Part shown: positions 35,274 through 44,590 of the stretch, one piece after another | Layout of the letters: each line of letters begins with the position of its first letter | Numbering within the stretch: the stretch's first letter is position 1 | Source: an uncultured delta proteobacterium | GTDB lineage: Bacteria; Myxococcota_A; Polyangia; Polyangiales; Polyangiaceae | NCBI GenBank assembly: GCA_903892415.1 | Contig: CAITIQ010000173.1 | Span: 1-64,000 of the forward strand | Reading direction: 5' to 3' | DNA: 64,000 nucleotides | Notes under the pieces: model-generated | Seen by the model: only the letters and a program-made list of their open reading frames with translations | Told to the model about the DNA's origin: nothing | Database searches by the model: none | Made by a program: the position numbers and the translations under genes

Positions 35274-36737
35274 CTACTCGATAGCGCCAACCGCTCGAAC
35301 GAGGCGTAGCGCCGTGTTGAAGGGCGCGCCGAAGCGCTTCTTCGCGTGGATGACCAACGCCTTCTGGGAGGCCACGTTGTGAAACATGCTGTCGCCAAAT
35401 GGCATCTCGAGCAGGACGAGCGGCAGCACCCACGGGGCTGCCGGGTCGTCGGCGACGAGATCGAGCAGCTCCTCGTACGAGAGGAGCATGCCGTTCGGGT
35501 TTCGGCCGAAGTGCGTCAAGCGCAAGGCAAAGACGTGCGCAGCGAGCCCGGCCCCACCCTCGCGGATCAGGCGAGCGCGCTCCTCGAGCCGCGGCTGGTA
35601 GTCGAGATCCGTGGCCAGGATGGAGAACAGGTCTGCAGACGCGAGCCGCAGTTTACTCGCTGTGGGAGCGCTCTCGCGGGCAACGCGCAGATCGCGAAGC
35701 GCCTTAAAGCGCGGGTCGTCGAGCACACGAAGCAGCCCCTGGCAGGCGCTCTTGACGGCTGCCTTGCGCGATTTGGCTCCCTCGCTGAGGGCTGGTCGAG
35801 CGGGTTGCTGCAGCATCGCGAGCGCCCCGATCGCAGCGCTGCGCAGCACGGCCGAACTCTTGCCCGTCCAGCTGACCAGCTCCTGCGCGGCCTCCTCGGG
35901 TCGCAACATCCCGAGCGCGCTCAATGCGATTCGCGACGAGCGTGGACGCGGGTTCTTCTGCCGAAGCATCGACAAGAGTCGAGGCACGAGGTCGAGGCCG
36001 CGATCCGCGATCGCCCGGGCATAGCCGAAGAGCTGGCCTTCGATCTCCGCGGACCAGCCGCTCTCAGCTTGCTCAAAGAGCTGCTCGATCTCGGGAATGG
36101 CTGGCGCCGGCGGAACCGGGCGTCGGACGGCAATCCGATTCGGTTCGACACCGCGAAGCACGATGCAATGACGACAGATCAAGTACACGGGCTTTGCGCT
36201 CGCGATGACCGCCCGAAGCGCGAGCAAGCCGACACCTGTTAGCTCTTCGAGTAACCTCCAGGGGTCACGTCGATGAAGCTGCCTTGCGGCGACCTCCGGC
36301 GCTCGCTCGAAGTCATTCTCATCGCTACAAATGACGCGAAAGTCCTCTTGGACCATCAACACTCGGTCGAACGCAGGCCGCTTTTGGTCGTGTTCGATAT
36401 GCACATAGGACGTCAGGTCGCCGAAGGGCTCGACGAGGTGTTCGCCCTCGATCCATTCGCGCGACCCAGGACTACCGCCGTAGAAGACGACATGCCATCC
36501 AGGAATCTCCGCTACCCAGCTCCAAAGCTCATCCGGGAGTTCGGCGTGGTCGAGTGCCGGCCGCGCAAAGTCGATGAGCGCCGCAAGTACCTTTTCGATC
36601 GGGGTATCGCTCCGGACCAACAAAGCGTCGAAGCGACCTGCACTCGTCTGACTCCCTGGGCCGCTCCCCGCGAGCTTCGCTTCGAACAGGTCGGCCTGCT
36701 CACGCGCACGTTCCCGGTACGTTGCCTCGGCGTCCAT
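35274..36737 (-). CDS. Hypothetical protein with HEAT-like region
   Basis: A 487-residue cytoplasmic protein with no signal. The N-terminal 220 residues are mixed alpha/beta, with CRHC in YLICRHCIVLRG. Residues about 230-330 look like three HEAT-type helical pairs (for example VPRLLSMLRQKNPRP, AAIGALAMLQQPARPALSEG). The final 120 residues are again mixed. No family recognised; such proteins often come from anonymous paralogous groups in large myxobacterial genomes. Confidence 0.65.
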   Translation of the reverse strand: MDAEATYRERAREQADLFEAKLAGSGPGSQTSAGRFDALLVRSDTPIEKVLAALIDFARPALDHAELPDELWSWVAEIPGWHVVFYGGSPGSREWIEGEHLVEPFGDLTSYVHIEHDQKRPAFDRVLMVQEDFRVICSDENDFERAPEVAARQLHRRDPWRLLEELTGVGLLALRAVIASAKPVYLICRHCIVLRGVEPNRIAVRRPVPPAPAIPEIEQLFEQAESGWSAEIEGQLFGYARAIADRGLDLVPRLLSMLRQKNPRPRSSRIALSALGMLRPEEAAQELVSWTGKSSAVLRSAAIGALAMLQQPARPALSEGAKSRKAAVKSACQGLLRVLDDPRFKALRDLRVARESAPTASKLRLASADLFSILATDLDYQPRLEERARLIREGGAGLAAHVFALRLTHFGRNPNGMLLSYEELLDLVADDPAAPWVLPLVLLEMPFGDSMFHNVASQKALVIHAKKRFGAPFNTALRLVRAVGAIE

Positions 36738-36777
36738 GGGGTAGCGCTATCACGGCGCAGCGAGGCAACGGAACACG

Positions 36778-37368
36778 CTATTGCAGGACTGCCTCGAAGC
36801 TGATTGTCGGCGCGTTGGCCCCACAGGAGCCGTCGAGCGCGACCACGGTAGCCGTGAGCGTAATCTCGGTACCGGGCTCCAAGCTGGCGTCGGCTAGCAG
36901 CTGAACCTCGAGCGGCGTCGGCAGATTGGCGGATATCCCAAACAGGGTATTGGTCGCCGGATTAGGTGTTACCAGCGAGGTCGACGCTTCTACGCGGAAG
37001 CCGGGGTACTCGAAGTTATCGACAGGGCTGGTCATTACGAGGCTGAAGGTGGCTGTCTCGCCTGGCTGCCAGCCGTCGGCTCCGGCCGCCAAAGCGGGCT
37101 GCGAAAGCGCGATCTGCTCGTGCAGCAAGCAAGCCGTCGGCTCCGGCGTGGCCCCTCCTTCACCTCCCGCGCCACCTCCACCAACGTTGGTTGCACCAGC
37201 GCCGCCAGCAAACCCTCCTTGGTTTGCACCGCCATCCCCAGACGAACCGCCGGGCGTTTCACCGCCGGCCGATTCACCTCCAACCGCATCACCACCAGCG
37301 TCCCCTCGCTCGCTCACGTTCGGCTCGCAGGCGAAGGCAAACAACAAGAACCCGATGAGCTGTTTCAT
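36778..37368 (-). CDS. Lipoprotein with Gly-rich linker
   Basis: Start at 37368 yields a 196-residue lipoprotein: short hydrophobic signal, lipobox FAFAC (Cys14), then about 65 residues of Gly/Ala/Glu/Asn linker. The small exported domain is beta-rich (TFSLVMTSPVDNFEYPGF, EITLTATVVALDGSCGA) and resembles an Ig-like fold with two cysteines. Function unknown. Confidence 0.7.
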   Translation of the reverse strand: MKQLIGFLLFAFACEPNVSERGDAGGDAVGGESAGGETPGGSSGDGGANQGGFAGGAGATNVGGGGAGGEGGATPEPTACLLHEQIALSQPALAAGADGWQPGETATFSLVMTSPVDNFEYPGFRVEASTSLVTPNPATNTLFGISANLPTPLEVQLLADASLEPGTEITLTATVVALDGSCGANAPTISFEAVLQ

Positions 37369-37419
37369 AGGGCAAGCTTGGCGCACAGCTTGTGACTCGA
37401 CAATCAGGATGATCAAGAC

Positions 37420-37434
37420 TCAATAGTACGTTGT
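37420..37434 (+). promoter_or_regulatory. Upstream motif shared with 39575-39588
   Basis: TCAATAGTACGTTG lies about 43 bp before the Cys-rich gene at 37463. The same string with one change (TCAATAGTGCGTTG) lies 47 bp before the gene at 39622. Possible common promoter element. Confidence 0.3.
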
Positions 37435-37462
37435 GGCCGAATATAGGTGGTGTGGTCCGGCA

Positions 37463-37810
37463 ATGGTAAGGTGGCTCATGCTTCGCTTCGCTGGGCTTCC
37501 CTTGGTGCTGCCCGCGGGCTGTCCACTGTTAGTGTCGGAGGCTCCGAGTGAGGTCGTTGACGAGAGCAGCTCGAGCTCTACGGGCTCATCGGCAACGCGC
37601 TACAGTTGCAACGAGACCTTCTATGCGTGCGATTGTGTAGTCGATGCAGACGGGTCGGAAAGCTCGCCGTATTGCTTCCCCAACGACTCTTCGGCCGTCT
37701 CGAGCTATTGTTGCGCTTCCCCAGACTGGCCGAATGAAGGGCAGTGCTACTGCGTCACCATGGCTTGTGCCAGCGTGGCGAACGACCGCTGCGAGGGCGC
37801 AAAGCAATGA
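37463..37810 (+). CDS. Cys-rich lipoprotein, apparently truncated
   Basis: A 115-residue product from ATG 37463 (ATG 37478 is an equally good start). Signal peptide with lipobox PAGC, Ser-rich linker, then a disulfide-type region with many cysteines (YACDCVVD, SPYCFP, SYCCAS, QCYCVTMAC, DRCEG). It stops at 37810, but Cys-rich coding sequence continues at once in another frame, so this is probably the front part of a broken gene. Confidence 0.55.
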   Translation: MVRWLMLRFAGLPLVLPAGCPLLVSEAPSEVVDESSSSSTGSSATRYSCNETFYACDCVVDADGSESSPYCFPNDSSAVSSYCCASPDWPNEGQCYCVTMACASVANDRCEGAKQ

Positions 37811-37985
37811 GGGGACGGGCTCTTGCTCAACAAGTGGGAACTCCTGTCAGACCGATTAGGGCTGTTATGACGTTGGCTCGGCCAATAACTGTCCAGATGG
37901 TGGAACGCACCGAGATGCGCCCTGTGCCATCGACGCTCTGATCTGCCCCGGCGGGGACCTTAACGTTTTCCGCTGCGGCGAGTAG
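37809..37985 (+). pseudogene. Out-of-frame 3' remnant of the Cys-rich lipoprotein gene
   Basis: In the frame beginning at 37809 the DNA encodes EGTGSCSTSGNSCQTD, a TAG at 37857-37859, and then 41 further residues with GCYDVG, NCPDGG, PCAID, ICPGGD and FRCGE, ending in TAG at 37983-37985. Cysteine spacing continues that of the upstream gene, whereas this frame is not Cys-rich upstream of about 37800. A one-base gain near 37795-37810 plus one nonsense change explains the pattern. Confidence 0.6.
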
Positions 37986-38014
37986 TGTCCGCATTGGCGA
38001 TTAAAAGCCAATGT

Positions 38015-39463
38015 TCAATCGCGGGTTGCGGCCGCTGCGCGGTCCTTCAACTTGTTGTTCGTCGGCGGCTTGGGCTCCGCAGCTGGCTTATCCGCTACGA
38101 CTGGCTTATCCGCTAGACCGGGCGCTGGGGTCTCCGCCAGCGCGGCGGTCGGTGCTGCAGGCGCGGGTGCAGCGTTTTTCGTCGGGGGGTCGCCTGTCGG
38201 GCGGGGAGCTGGCGTACGATTGCGGCCCACGTTCGTCCCGGGCTCCGGTGCAGGCTGCAAGTCCTCGAGTTTGAGCGCCTCTGGGGCGGGGGCCATTGAT
38301 GCAACCATCGCTGAGGGTGCGGCCATTGCGTCGCTGCTCAAAGGTGTTTTCGCCGGCTCCTCGGCTTCCGTCGCTTGGCCCACCCGAGCTGAGGACAGCG
38401 CTTTCTGTCCGAAGAATCCGACTCCCAGCAGAATCGAGAGCGCGATCGCCGAGAGGCCAACCAGCTTGGCCCGACGAGTTTCGACTCGCGCTGGGGCAGC
38501 GGTCTCAGCAGCTGCAGCTGCGGCCGCGGCTACCACGGCTTGTTGCGAATAGCCTGGCGTAAGCGCCTGAGCGGTATCGGCGAAGGCCATCGGGGCGTTG
38601 GAAACATGCCGTTCGAGATCGTCGAGCAGCTCGTTCATTGAGTGATAGCGATTCCCCGTGTCCTTCTCGAGCGCTCGCTTGATGACCCGGGTGAGCCGGG
38701 CGTCACCGAGTCTCTCGATCGGCTCGAGCTTCACGGGCTCGGTAAGGATGGCTGCGGTGAGCGAGGCCAACGTCTCTCCTCGAAACGGCAGCGTCCCCGT
38801 TACCAGCTCGAACAGCACGATGCCCAACGACCAGATATCGCTGGACGCTGCGACCCCGCGAGTGCTCCGCAGCTGTTCGGGGGACATGTAGTAAGGCGTG
38901 CCGAGCACGCTGCCGAGCGCGGTGGTAGCAAAGCCATCGCTATCACCCAAAGCGCGCGCTTTGGCGATACCGAAGTCGAGCACCTTGATGCTGCGTGACA
39001 GCGTCCCTGGCGTCTCGCACAAGAACAGATTGGCTGGCTTGATATCGCGATGGACGATGCCGGCGTCATGCGCCAACTGCAGCGCACGTGCGGCCTGCGC
39101 CACGTACTCGATGGCCGTCGTAATGGGTAGTGCTCCAACGTGCGAGAGCTCTACCGCGAGGTCGTGACCGCGCAGCTTCTCCATACACAGGAAGGGCTCC
39201 CCACTCTCGAGCGACCCAGCGTCGAGAACGCGCACCACATGGGCGCTGTCGAGCGCTGCCGCGGCTCGTCCCTCGCGCAGAAGGCGTGCGCGGCCCTCGG
39301 CGTCGAGACCGAGGCTGCCCTTGAGTACCTTCACCACCACGCGGTTGGCGAGCACGAGATGCGTGCACTCGAGGACGACGCCCATGCCCCCCTCGCCGAG
39401 CTTTCGCTCCACGGTTCCAGGCGCATAGGGGTCGCTAGCGTTGCGGACGCGCTGATCGGACAT
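38015..39463 (-). CDS. Transmembrane Ser/Thr protein kinase
   Basis: A 482-residue eukaryote-like kinase. Motifs: GEGGMGVV (glycine loop), Lys45 in VVVKVL, HRDIKPANL, DFGIAKA, YYMSPEQL and SDIWSLGIVLFELVTG. An alanine run leads to a membrane helix near residues 343-361; the exported tail of about 115 residues is Ala/Pro/Lys-rich and disordered, without a recognisable sensor domain. Could span the peptidoglycan. All catalytic residues look intact. Confidence 0.92.
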   Translation of the reverse strand: MSDQRVRNASDPYAPGTVERKLGEGGMGVVLECTHLVLANRVVVKVLKGSLGLDAEGRARLLREGRAAAALDSAHVVRVLDAGSLESGEPFLCMEKLRGHDLAVELSHVGALPITTAIEYVAQAARALQLAHDAGIVHRDIKPANLFLCETPGTLSRSIKVLDFGIAKARALGDSDGFATTALGSVLGTPYYMSPEQLRSTRGVAASSDIWSLGIVLFELVTGTLPFRGETLASLTAAILTEPVKLEPIERLGDARLTRVIKRALEKDTGNRYHSMNELLDDLERHVSNAPMAFADTAQALTPGYSQQAVVAAAAAAAAETAAPARVETRRAKLVGLSAIALSILLGVGFFGQKALSSARVGQATEAEEPAKTPLSSDAMAAPSAMVASMAPAPEALKLEDLQPAPEPGTNVGRNRTPAPRPTGDPPTKNAAPAPAAPTAALAETPAPGLADKPVVADKPAAEPKPPTNNKLKDRAAAATRD

Positions 39464-39585
39464 TGCGAGAACCGGTCAGCATGAATCGGGCCAGTCGCTG
39501 ACGTGGTTCTCCGGCTCTATTTCCCAGCCAGATGGATCCCGAAAGGCTCACCTGGGTAGCCTGTTTACCATCAGTCAATAGTGCG

Positions 39586-39615
39586 TTGACAGCCTGATAG
39601 GCGCCGAATTATGAA
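39586..39615 (+). promoter_or_regulatory. Sigma70-type promoter, possibly leaderless transcript
   Basis: TTGACA at 39586-39591, then TTATGA at 39609-39614 after 17 bp (or TATGAA at 39610). Transcription would begin about 39620-39622, at or next to the ATG at 39622, and no Shine-Dalgarno sequence is present. Overlaps the shared motif at 39575-39588. Confidence 0.45.
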
Positions 39616-39621
39616 CGTTGA

Positions 39622-40782
39622 ATGCGCATTGCCCCTTTGCACCAGGCGACCTGTCAAAGCTCTCAGCGCAGCCGATGCAGGGCCTTGCTCGCGGCCTTAG
39701 CGTTGGCCACCAGCGCCCTCGTAGCGCAGAGCGCCCGCGCAGACAGTGTTGGTCCCGATGTGGTCAACCTCAAGGATGGCGGCTTCATTCGCGGAACCGT
39801 GGTGAGCGTTGAACCCGGTAGCCACGTGATGGTCGTCGAGTACGGCAAAGAAAAGCCGCGTTCGGTACCGTGGAGTTCCGTCGCGGACGTTCAACGGGGC
39901 AAGGCCGCAGGTAAGCCAGAGCCAGCCTCCGCCTCGGAGAAGGAGGCAGTTCCGCTGCCCGACCTCGAGGAGGCGGAGCCTACTGCGTTGACTCGCAAAG
40001 TGTATATCGAGACCGAGGCGGCCGCCGAACTTTACCAGGTGGTTGGGGGGGGCAGTATCGCTGTGCCCAATGGCGTAGCTTTCTTCAGCCAAGCGAAGTC
40101 GGTCTGCGTAGCTCCCTGTGGCGAGTCCATCGCCCTCGAGGGTAGTAACTATTTTTACCTCGCAGGTGAGGGCTTCCCTGGTTCGCGGCACTTTCGGTTG
40201 GATCCGGGCAAGGAGCCCATCACGGTGGAGCTGACGCCCGGCTCCACCGGCGGCATCATCGGCGGCATAACGTTGCTATCGTTGGGTGGGGCCTCCATCC
40301 TCGCCGGCGGCCCGCTCTTGCTTCTAGCCGGGATAGGCGACTACGGCACCGGAATGCTGGCCGGCGGCGCTATTGCATTGTCTATCGGGGCTGCAGGTCT
40401 TGCGATCGGTATTCCCCTGCTGGTGGGTAACAGGACGAAGGTTGAACTGCGCGAAGGGGCTCCCGGCGCAAAAGACGACGACGAGCAACAGGCCGCCTCT
40501 GCTTCCTTCGAGCTTGGTCGCCGCCCCAGCGAGCGAGCGCCGCGCTATTGGCTAGGCGAATTTTTAAGTCGCAGTTTGAACCCCGCGCTAAACCCTTGGC
40601 TGTCGAAGGAAAGTTGCGGCGTCAATTCAACCTCCTCATGCGGCAATAGCAAGCCCACCAAGGTGCCAGCGGCACCCAGCGGCAACCCAATCACCGAAAC
40701 CCACGAGAGCGCGAGCGCTGCGTCTTGCGCTCGCGCAGCCTCATCCCGCTGCTCCGCAGTGAAGCAGCTGCCCGTTTCGTAG
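39622..40782 (+). CDS. Exported protein with abnormal antisense C-terminus
   Basis: Signal peptide ending ARADS; then VVNLKDGGFIRGTVVSVEPG, a small beta module common in myxobacterial envelope proteins, a PEGA-like region (VCVAPCGESIALEGS), and paired Gly-rich hydrophobic helices (about 205-275). From about residue 308 (genomic 40545) to the stop at residue 386, the codons lie antisense to the convergent gene and read as Ser/Ala/Arg-rich nonsense. The true protein probably ended near 40545, and its natural end seems lost. Start codon has no Shine-Dalgarno sequence. Confidence 0.6.
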   Translation: MRIAPLHQATCQSSQRSRCRALLAALALATSALVAQSARADSVGPDVVNLKDGGFIRGTVVSVEPGSHVMVVEYGKEKPRSVPWSSVADVQRGKAAGKPEPASASEKEAVPLPDLEEAEPTALTRKVYIETEAAAELYQVVGGGSIAVPNGVAFFSQAKSVCVAPCGESIALEGSNYFYLAGEGFPGSRHFRLDPGKEPITVELTPGSTGGIIGGITLLSLGGASILAGGPLLLLAGIGDYGTGMLAGGAIALSIGAAGLAIGIPLLVGNRTKVELREGAPGAKDDDEQQAASASFELGRRPSERAPRYWLGEFLSRSLNPALNPWLSKESCGVNSTSSCGNSKPTKVPAAPSGNPITETHESASAASCARAASSRCSAVKQLPVS

Positions 40783-41495
40783 TTGCAGCCGGCGACGCTC
40801 TCATTGAGCACGAGTGACGCTATTCCGGAGGCTGCTGCGCCCGCTCCAAGCACCATGGAGCTGCCAATCAAGCCCCAGGCTGCGGTGCTAAGCCTGGTTT
40901 CTTTCTCTGGGGGTGCTGGAGCCAGCAGCTGCTCCTGGCTCTCTCCCGAGGGGGCGATCGTGAAGGCACGGCGAATCGCCTTTTGGTGACGTGCGGTGGC
41001 AATTAGCTCGTGTTCGCCGCCATCGATGGGGCGGGCTACGTCCCATTGACTCTCTGGTAACTCGCGGCCGTCGAGCGTGATGCGAACGGCGGCGCGCTTG
41101 AGCTCATCACTCGGGCGCACCGTAACGCGGCTCACTTTCGCTTGGAGCAGCCCTATCTGCTCCTCCGCTAATTCAATGCGATCCTTTCGGCCCTGCTGAC
41201 GTGCGCGCGCAAGCACGACCTCATAGTGCTGTAACGCTGTGGCGCTGCGGCCTCTGGCGTCCTCGCAGATAGCGAGGTTCAGTAGCGTGCCGTCGGCTTT
41301 CTCGAGCGCGTAGCTCTTCTTCAGCAGCTCGCACGCTCGAGCATTGTCGCCTTGGTCCATCAGCTCGCGGGCTTCGCGGAACAGCTGATCGGCGGCCTGC
41401 TCGGAGCCGGCATCTGCGTATGAGTCACGCGGTGCGAAAGCAAAACCCGCTACGAGCAGGTACGCAAAGCTCAGGAGGCGCATCCGCGAGGCCAT
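40545..41495 (-). CDS. TPR/PEGA-like exported protein
   Basis: Start at ATG 41495. The 316-residue product has a signal peptide (cleavage near SYADA), a TPR-type helical region (AADQLFREARELMDQGDNA, then YALEKADGTLLNLAICED) and a PEGA-like beta domain (VRITLDGRELPESQWDV), followed by two membrane or Gly-rich helices near 205-230 and 265-290. It finishes FSAGFKLRLKNSPSQ; family relatives normally end at the beta strand, so the last residues may be read-through. Its 3' end overlaps the plus-strand gene by 238 bp. Confidence 0.75.
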   Translation of the reverse strand: MASRMRLLSFAYLLVAGFAFAPRDSYADAGSEQAADQLFREARELMDQGDNARACELLKKSYALEKADGTLLNLAICEDARGRSATALQHYEVVLARARQQGRKDRIELAEEQIGLLQAKVSRVTVRPSDELKRAAVRITLDGRELPESQWDVARPIDGGEHELIATARHQKAIRRAFTIAPSGESQEQLLAPAPPEKETRLSTAAWGLIGSSMVLGAGAAASGIASLVLNESVAGCNYETGSCFTAEQRDEAARAQDAALALSWVSVIGLPLGAAGTLVGLLLPHEEVELTPQLSFDSQGFSAGFKLRLKNSPSQ

Positions 41496-41584
41496 CACGC
41501 TGCATCGTCCCCGATCGCGCGGCCTAGCGCGAGCCCTTCGAAGGTGCTGCTCCCCGCCGTGCGCTTGGGGTAAGGTAGCGATCG

Positions 41585-42811
41585 ATGGATGCGCGCAAAA
41601 CCGGCTTGATTCGAGAAGGTTGCGGCGGCTTGCGAAGTCCGCTCGTGTCTCTGCTTTGGGCGCTGGTGCCGCTGTCGCTGGCTTGTGGCGAGACGGCGAC
41701 GGGAACTGGCGGTTCCCAGGCGGTTGGCGGTTCTGGCGGCGTCTCCGGCGAGCCAGTCGGCGGCTTTGCTGGCTCCAGTTCGAGCGGTCTATCGCCCGAG
41801 GAGCAATTGCGTGAACGGCTGGTGCCGCTCGTGGAGGAGCTGATTCAGCCGCCCTTGGGGACGGCCGCTTCGATCACGGCTGTGCGAGGGGCCCTGAGCG
41901 TGACGGTAACCAGCGGCACGTTGTCGGATGGCGGTCCGCAGGCCGATGAGCAAACGAACTTCAACGTAGCCAGCGTAAGCAAGCTGTTGACGGCCGCGCG
42001 CATCGTCAGTCTCGCTAGCGAAGGAACGCTCGACCTCGACGACCCACTGTCGCTTCATCTACCCGGCGTCCGACTGCTGAATGGCGCTGGTGTAGATCAG
42101 AGCGCGACAGTGAGGCTCCGGGACCTGTTGCAACACACGAGCGGTTTGCCCCATCAACCGGCCGATCTCGTCGAGCAATCCGGTAACGATTTTTCTAACC
42201 CGGCGTTGCTCCAGCTGATGACCGAGTCTTGGGACATCGAGCTCGCGGGGCCGCCGGGACAATATCGCTACTCCAATTGTGGCTATGCGCTTCTCGGCGC
42301 TATCGCCGAGAAGCAAGGCGGCTGCTCCTTCGCAGATTGTATGGCCCCCTACTTGAGTGAACTCCAGCTGCCTCGCTCGACCTTCTGGCCCGGCGAGCTC
42401 GACGAGAACGCTGCGTACGGTCGCGTCGAGGTGGATGGCAATGCGGTCTTCAACCAGCCCGGCTGGTATTCGAGCCGCTACTTCTTGCCGTTTGGCGGTT
42501 TATGGACGTCGACGGCAGAGCTAGCCAAGTTCGGCGTCGGCCTCGCTGCGGCAGAGCAAGACCTAGCGGCTCCGCTTCACGCCATGACCGAAGGGCAGGG
42601 GCACGGGCTCGGCCCCATTCACGGTGAACGTTTGGGCGCACCTACGCTCGAGCACGATGGCAGTGCGCCCGGCTTCTATGCCGCGCTAATTGTGATTCCC
42701 GAGCGAGACATCGTGGTGGCGATCGCAACCAATGGCGGTAACGAGGCCGCCGCCGAGATTGAGGCGTTCTCAGCGATCGTCGACGATGTAGTGACAGCCG
42801 TACCCGAGTGA
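41585..42811 (+). CDS. Serine beta-lactamase-fold lipoprotein (class C/esterase type)
   Basis: A 408-residue lipoprotein: lipobox SLAC (Cys34) and a Gly/Ser linker to about residue 70. The enzyme domain carries the class C triad: SVSK (Ser130, Lys133) in NVASVSKLL, YSN in YRYSNCGYALLG, and an HDG box in LEHDGSAPGF. LLQHTSGLP is typical of beta-lactamase-family esterases and D-aminopeptidases. It probably hydrolyses esters or peptidoglycan-like amides at the surface; antibiotic resistance should not be assumed. Confidence 0.88.
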   Translation: MDARKTGLIREGCGGLRSPLVSLLWALVPLSLACGETATGTGGSQAVGGSGGVSGEPVGGFAGSSSSGLSPEEQLRERLVPLVEELIQPPLGTAASITAVRGALSVTVTSGTLSDGGPQADEQTNFNVASVSKLLTAARIVSLASEGTLDLDDPLSLHLPGVRLLNGAGVDQSATVRLRDLLQHTSGLPHQPADLVEQSGNDFSNPALLQLMTESWDIELAGPPGQYRYSNCGYALLGAIAEKQGGCSFADCMAPYLSELQLPRSTFWPGELDENAAYGRVEVDGNAVFNQPGWYSSRYFLPFGGLWTSTAELAKFGVGLAAAEQDLAAPLHAMTEGQGHGLGPIHGERLGAPTLEHDGSAPGFYAALIVIPERDIVVAIATNGGNEAAAEIEAFSAIVDDVVTAVPE

Positions 42812-42896
42812 GGCCCGGTTGACCTTTGGTCGACAATAAAGTTGCAGTATCCGCGGTACTTCCCCGCTTCGGCTCATAACTCGTTAGCATCTTTCG

Positions 42897-44590
42897 ATGC
42901 GCCGAACTCTGCTCTGGCTCATGGGGTTACCGTCGATTGCCGCAATGCTCACGAGCTGCGTGGGCCAGCTCGGCTCCGGGGGGAGCGACAGCGAAGAGAC
43001 GGAGGTATCGAAGGAGAGCCTATGCGTGGTGGATACCCCGATAAGGCGGCTCACGCGCTTCGAATACAACAATACCGTGCGTGACCTGCTCGGGGATACC
43101 ACGTCCCCTGCCAACGTCTTACCGCCGGAAGAAGAAGTGCACGGCTTTGACAATCAGGCTGCCGCGCTGACGGTGAGTGAGCTCTTGGCTGAGCAATATC
43201 TGAAGGTCGCAGAGGGCGTTAGCGAGCGAGCGACGGCGGACTTGAGCGTGCTGCTACCTAGCTGTGACCCAGTCGCGACGGGGGACGACGCCTGCAGCGC
43301 CGAGTTCATCGAGAGCTTCGTCACGCGGGCCTTCCGGCGACCGATCACCACTGAGGAACGCGCGCGGTTGCAGAGCTTGTTCGACCTCGCGTTAGCCGAT
43401 CCGGACATGGGCACCTTCCGCGACGGAGCCGCGTTGGTGATTCAGGCTGTGCTGCAATCACCGCACTTTCTGTATCGCCCGGAGTTCGGCGGTTCCACGC
43501 CAGTGAACGCGGACGTTGTCGCGCTCGATAGCTGGGAGATCGCGACGAAGCTCTCCTACATGTTGTGGAACACCATGCCGGATGACGAGCTGTTCGCGGC
43601 GGCCGAGGCGGGGGAGCTCGCGACCAAGGAGCAGATCGCCGCGCAGGCGCAGCGCATGCTGCTCGATGAAAAGGCTGGGGACGCGGTGCGCAACTTCCAC
43701 CGTCAGTGGCTGCGGCTCGTGCACCTCGACACCGTAAGCAAAGACACGATCGTGTACCCGAGCTACAACGACGGTGTGCGCGACCTCTGGAAGGAGGAGA
43801 TCGAGCGCTTCATCGAGCATGTGGTGTTGACCGATGATGGCTCGCTGCGCACGCTGCTCACCGCGCCCTACTCGTTTGCCAACGCCGAGCTCGCGGGCTT
43901 CTACGGCGCGAGTGTGGTCGGGGAGGCGCCGCAAACCGAAGACTTCGAGCAGGTCGCGATGGACCCTGCTCGACATGCCGGACTTTTGACGCAAGGCGCG
44001 CTGATGGGCGTGCATGCCGAGGGCAATCAATCCTCCCCGGTGTTCCGCGGCAAATTCGTGCGCGAGCAGCTCTTGTGTCAGACGTTGCCGCTACCGCCTG
44101 CGGACTTGGTGATTACACCGCCGGATCTCGACCCGACAAAGACCACTCGCGAGCAATCGAGGAGATCGGGGCGAACCCCGATTGTGCCGGCTGTCACAGC
44201 CTGATGAACCCGATCGGCTTTGGCTTCGAGAACTTCGACGGCGTTGGGTTATGGCGCGACACGCAGAACGGCAAGCCGATCGATCCGAGCGGTGAGATCA
44301 ACAGCACCGAGTCGCTGAACGGTCCCCTCATGGGGCCGGTGGAATTGGCGAACAAGCTCGCCTCGAGTGAAGAGGTCGCGACCTGCGTGAGCTCGCAGTG
44401 GTTCCGCTTTTCGTACAATCGCACGGTCACCTCGGCCGACAGTGAAGAAGGCTGCGGGCTCGACTTGGCGAATCAGGCGTTTGCAGACTCCGGATACAAC
44501 CTCCGTGAGCTGATCGTGGCGCTCACGCAGACAGATACGTTCAGACATCGGCATGCGGTGGTGGCAGCGAGTGAAGGAGGTGGCCAGTGA
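42897..44590 (+). pseudogene. DUF1592-family lipoprotein gene with frameshift
   Basis: Homologue of 5458-7092. The first 430 codons (42897 to about 44150) encode lipobox LTSC, LTRFEYNNTVRDLLGD (DUF1587-like), AFRRPITTEE (DUF1595-like), the DUF1592 core and KFVREQLLCQTLPLPPA (DUF1588). In the region 44145-44165 the frame is lost: the first frame stops at 44204, while CAGCHSLMNPIGFGFENFDG and the DUF1585 part continue in another frame to 44590. A single-base deletion restores continuity on paper. Either a disabled gene or a sequencing error. The stop overlaps the DUF1552 GTG by 4 bp. Confidence 0.85.

Noticed and set aside
41585..42811. Beta-lactam resistance gene
   Set aside because: The fold is shared by esterases and peptidases, and the HTSGLP-type motif favours these; no evidence of antibiotic hydrolysis.
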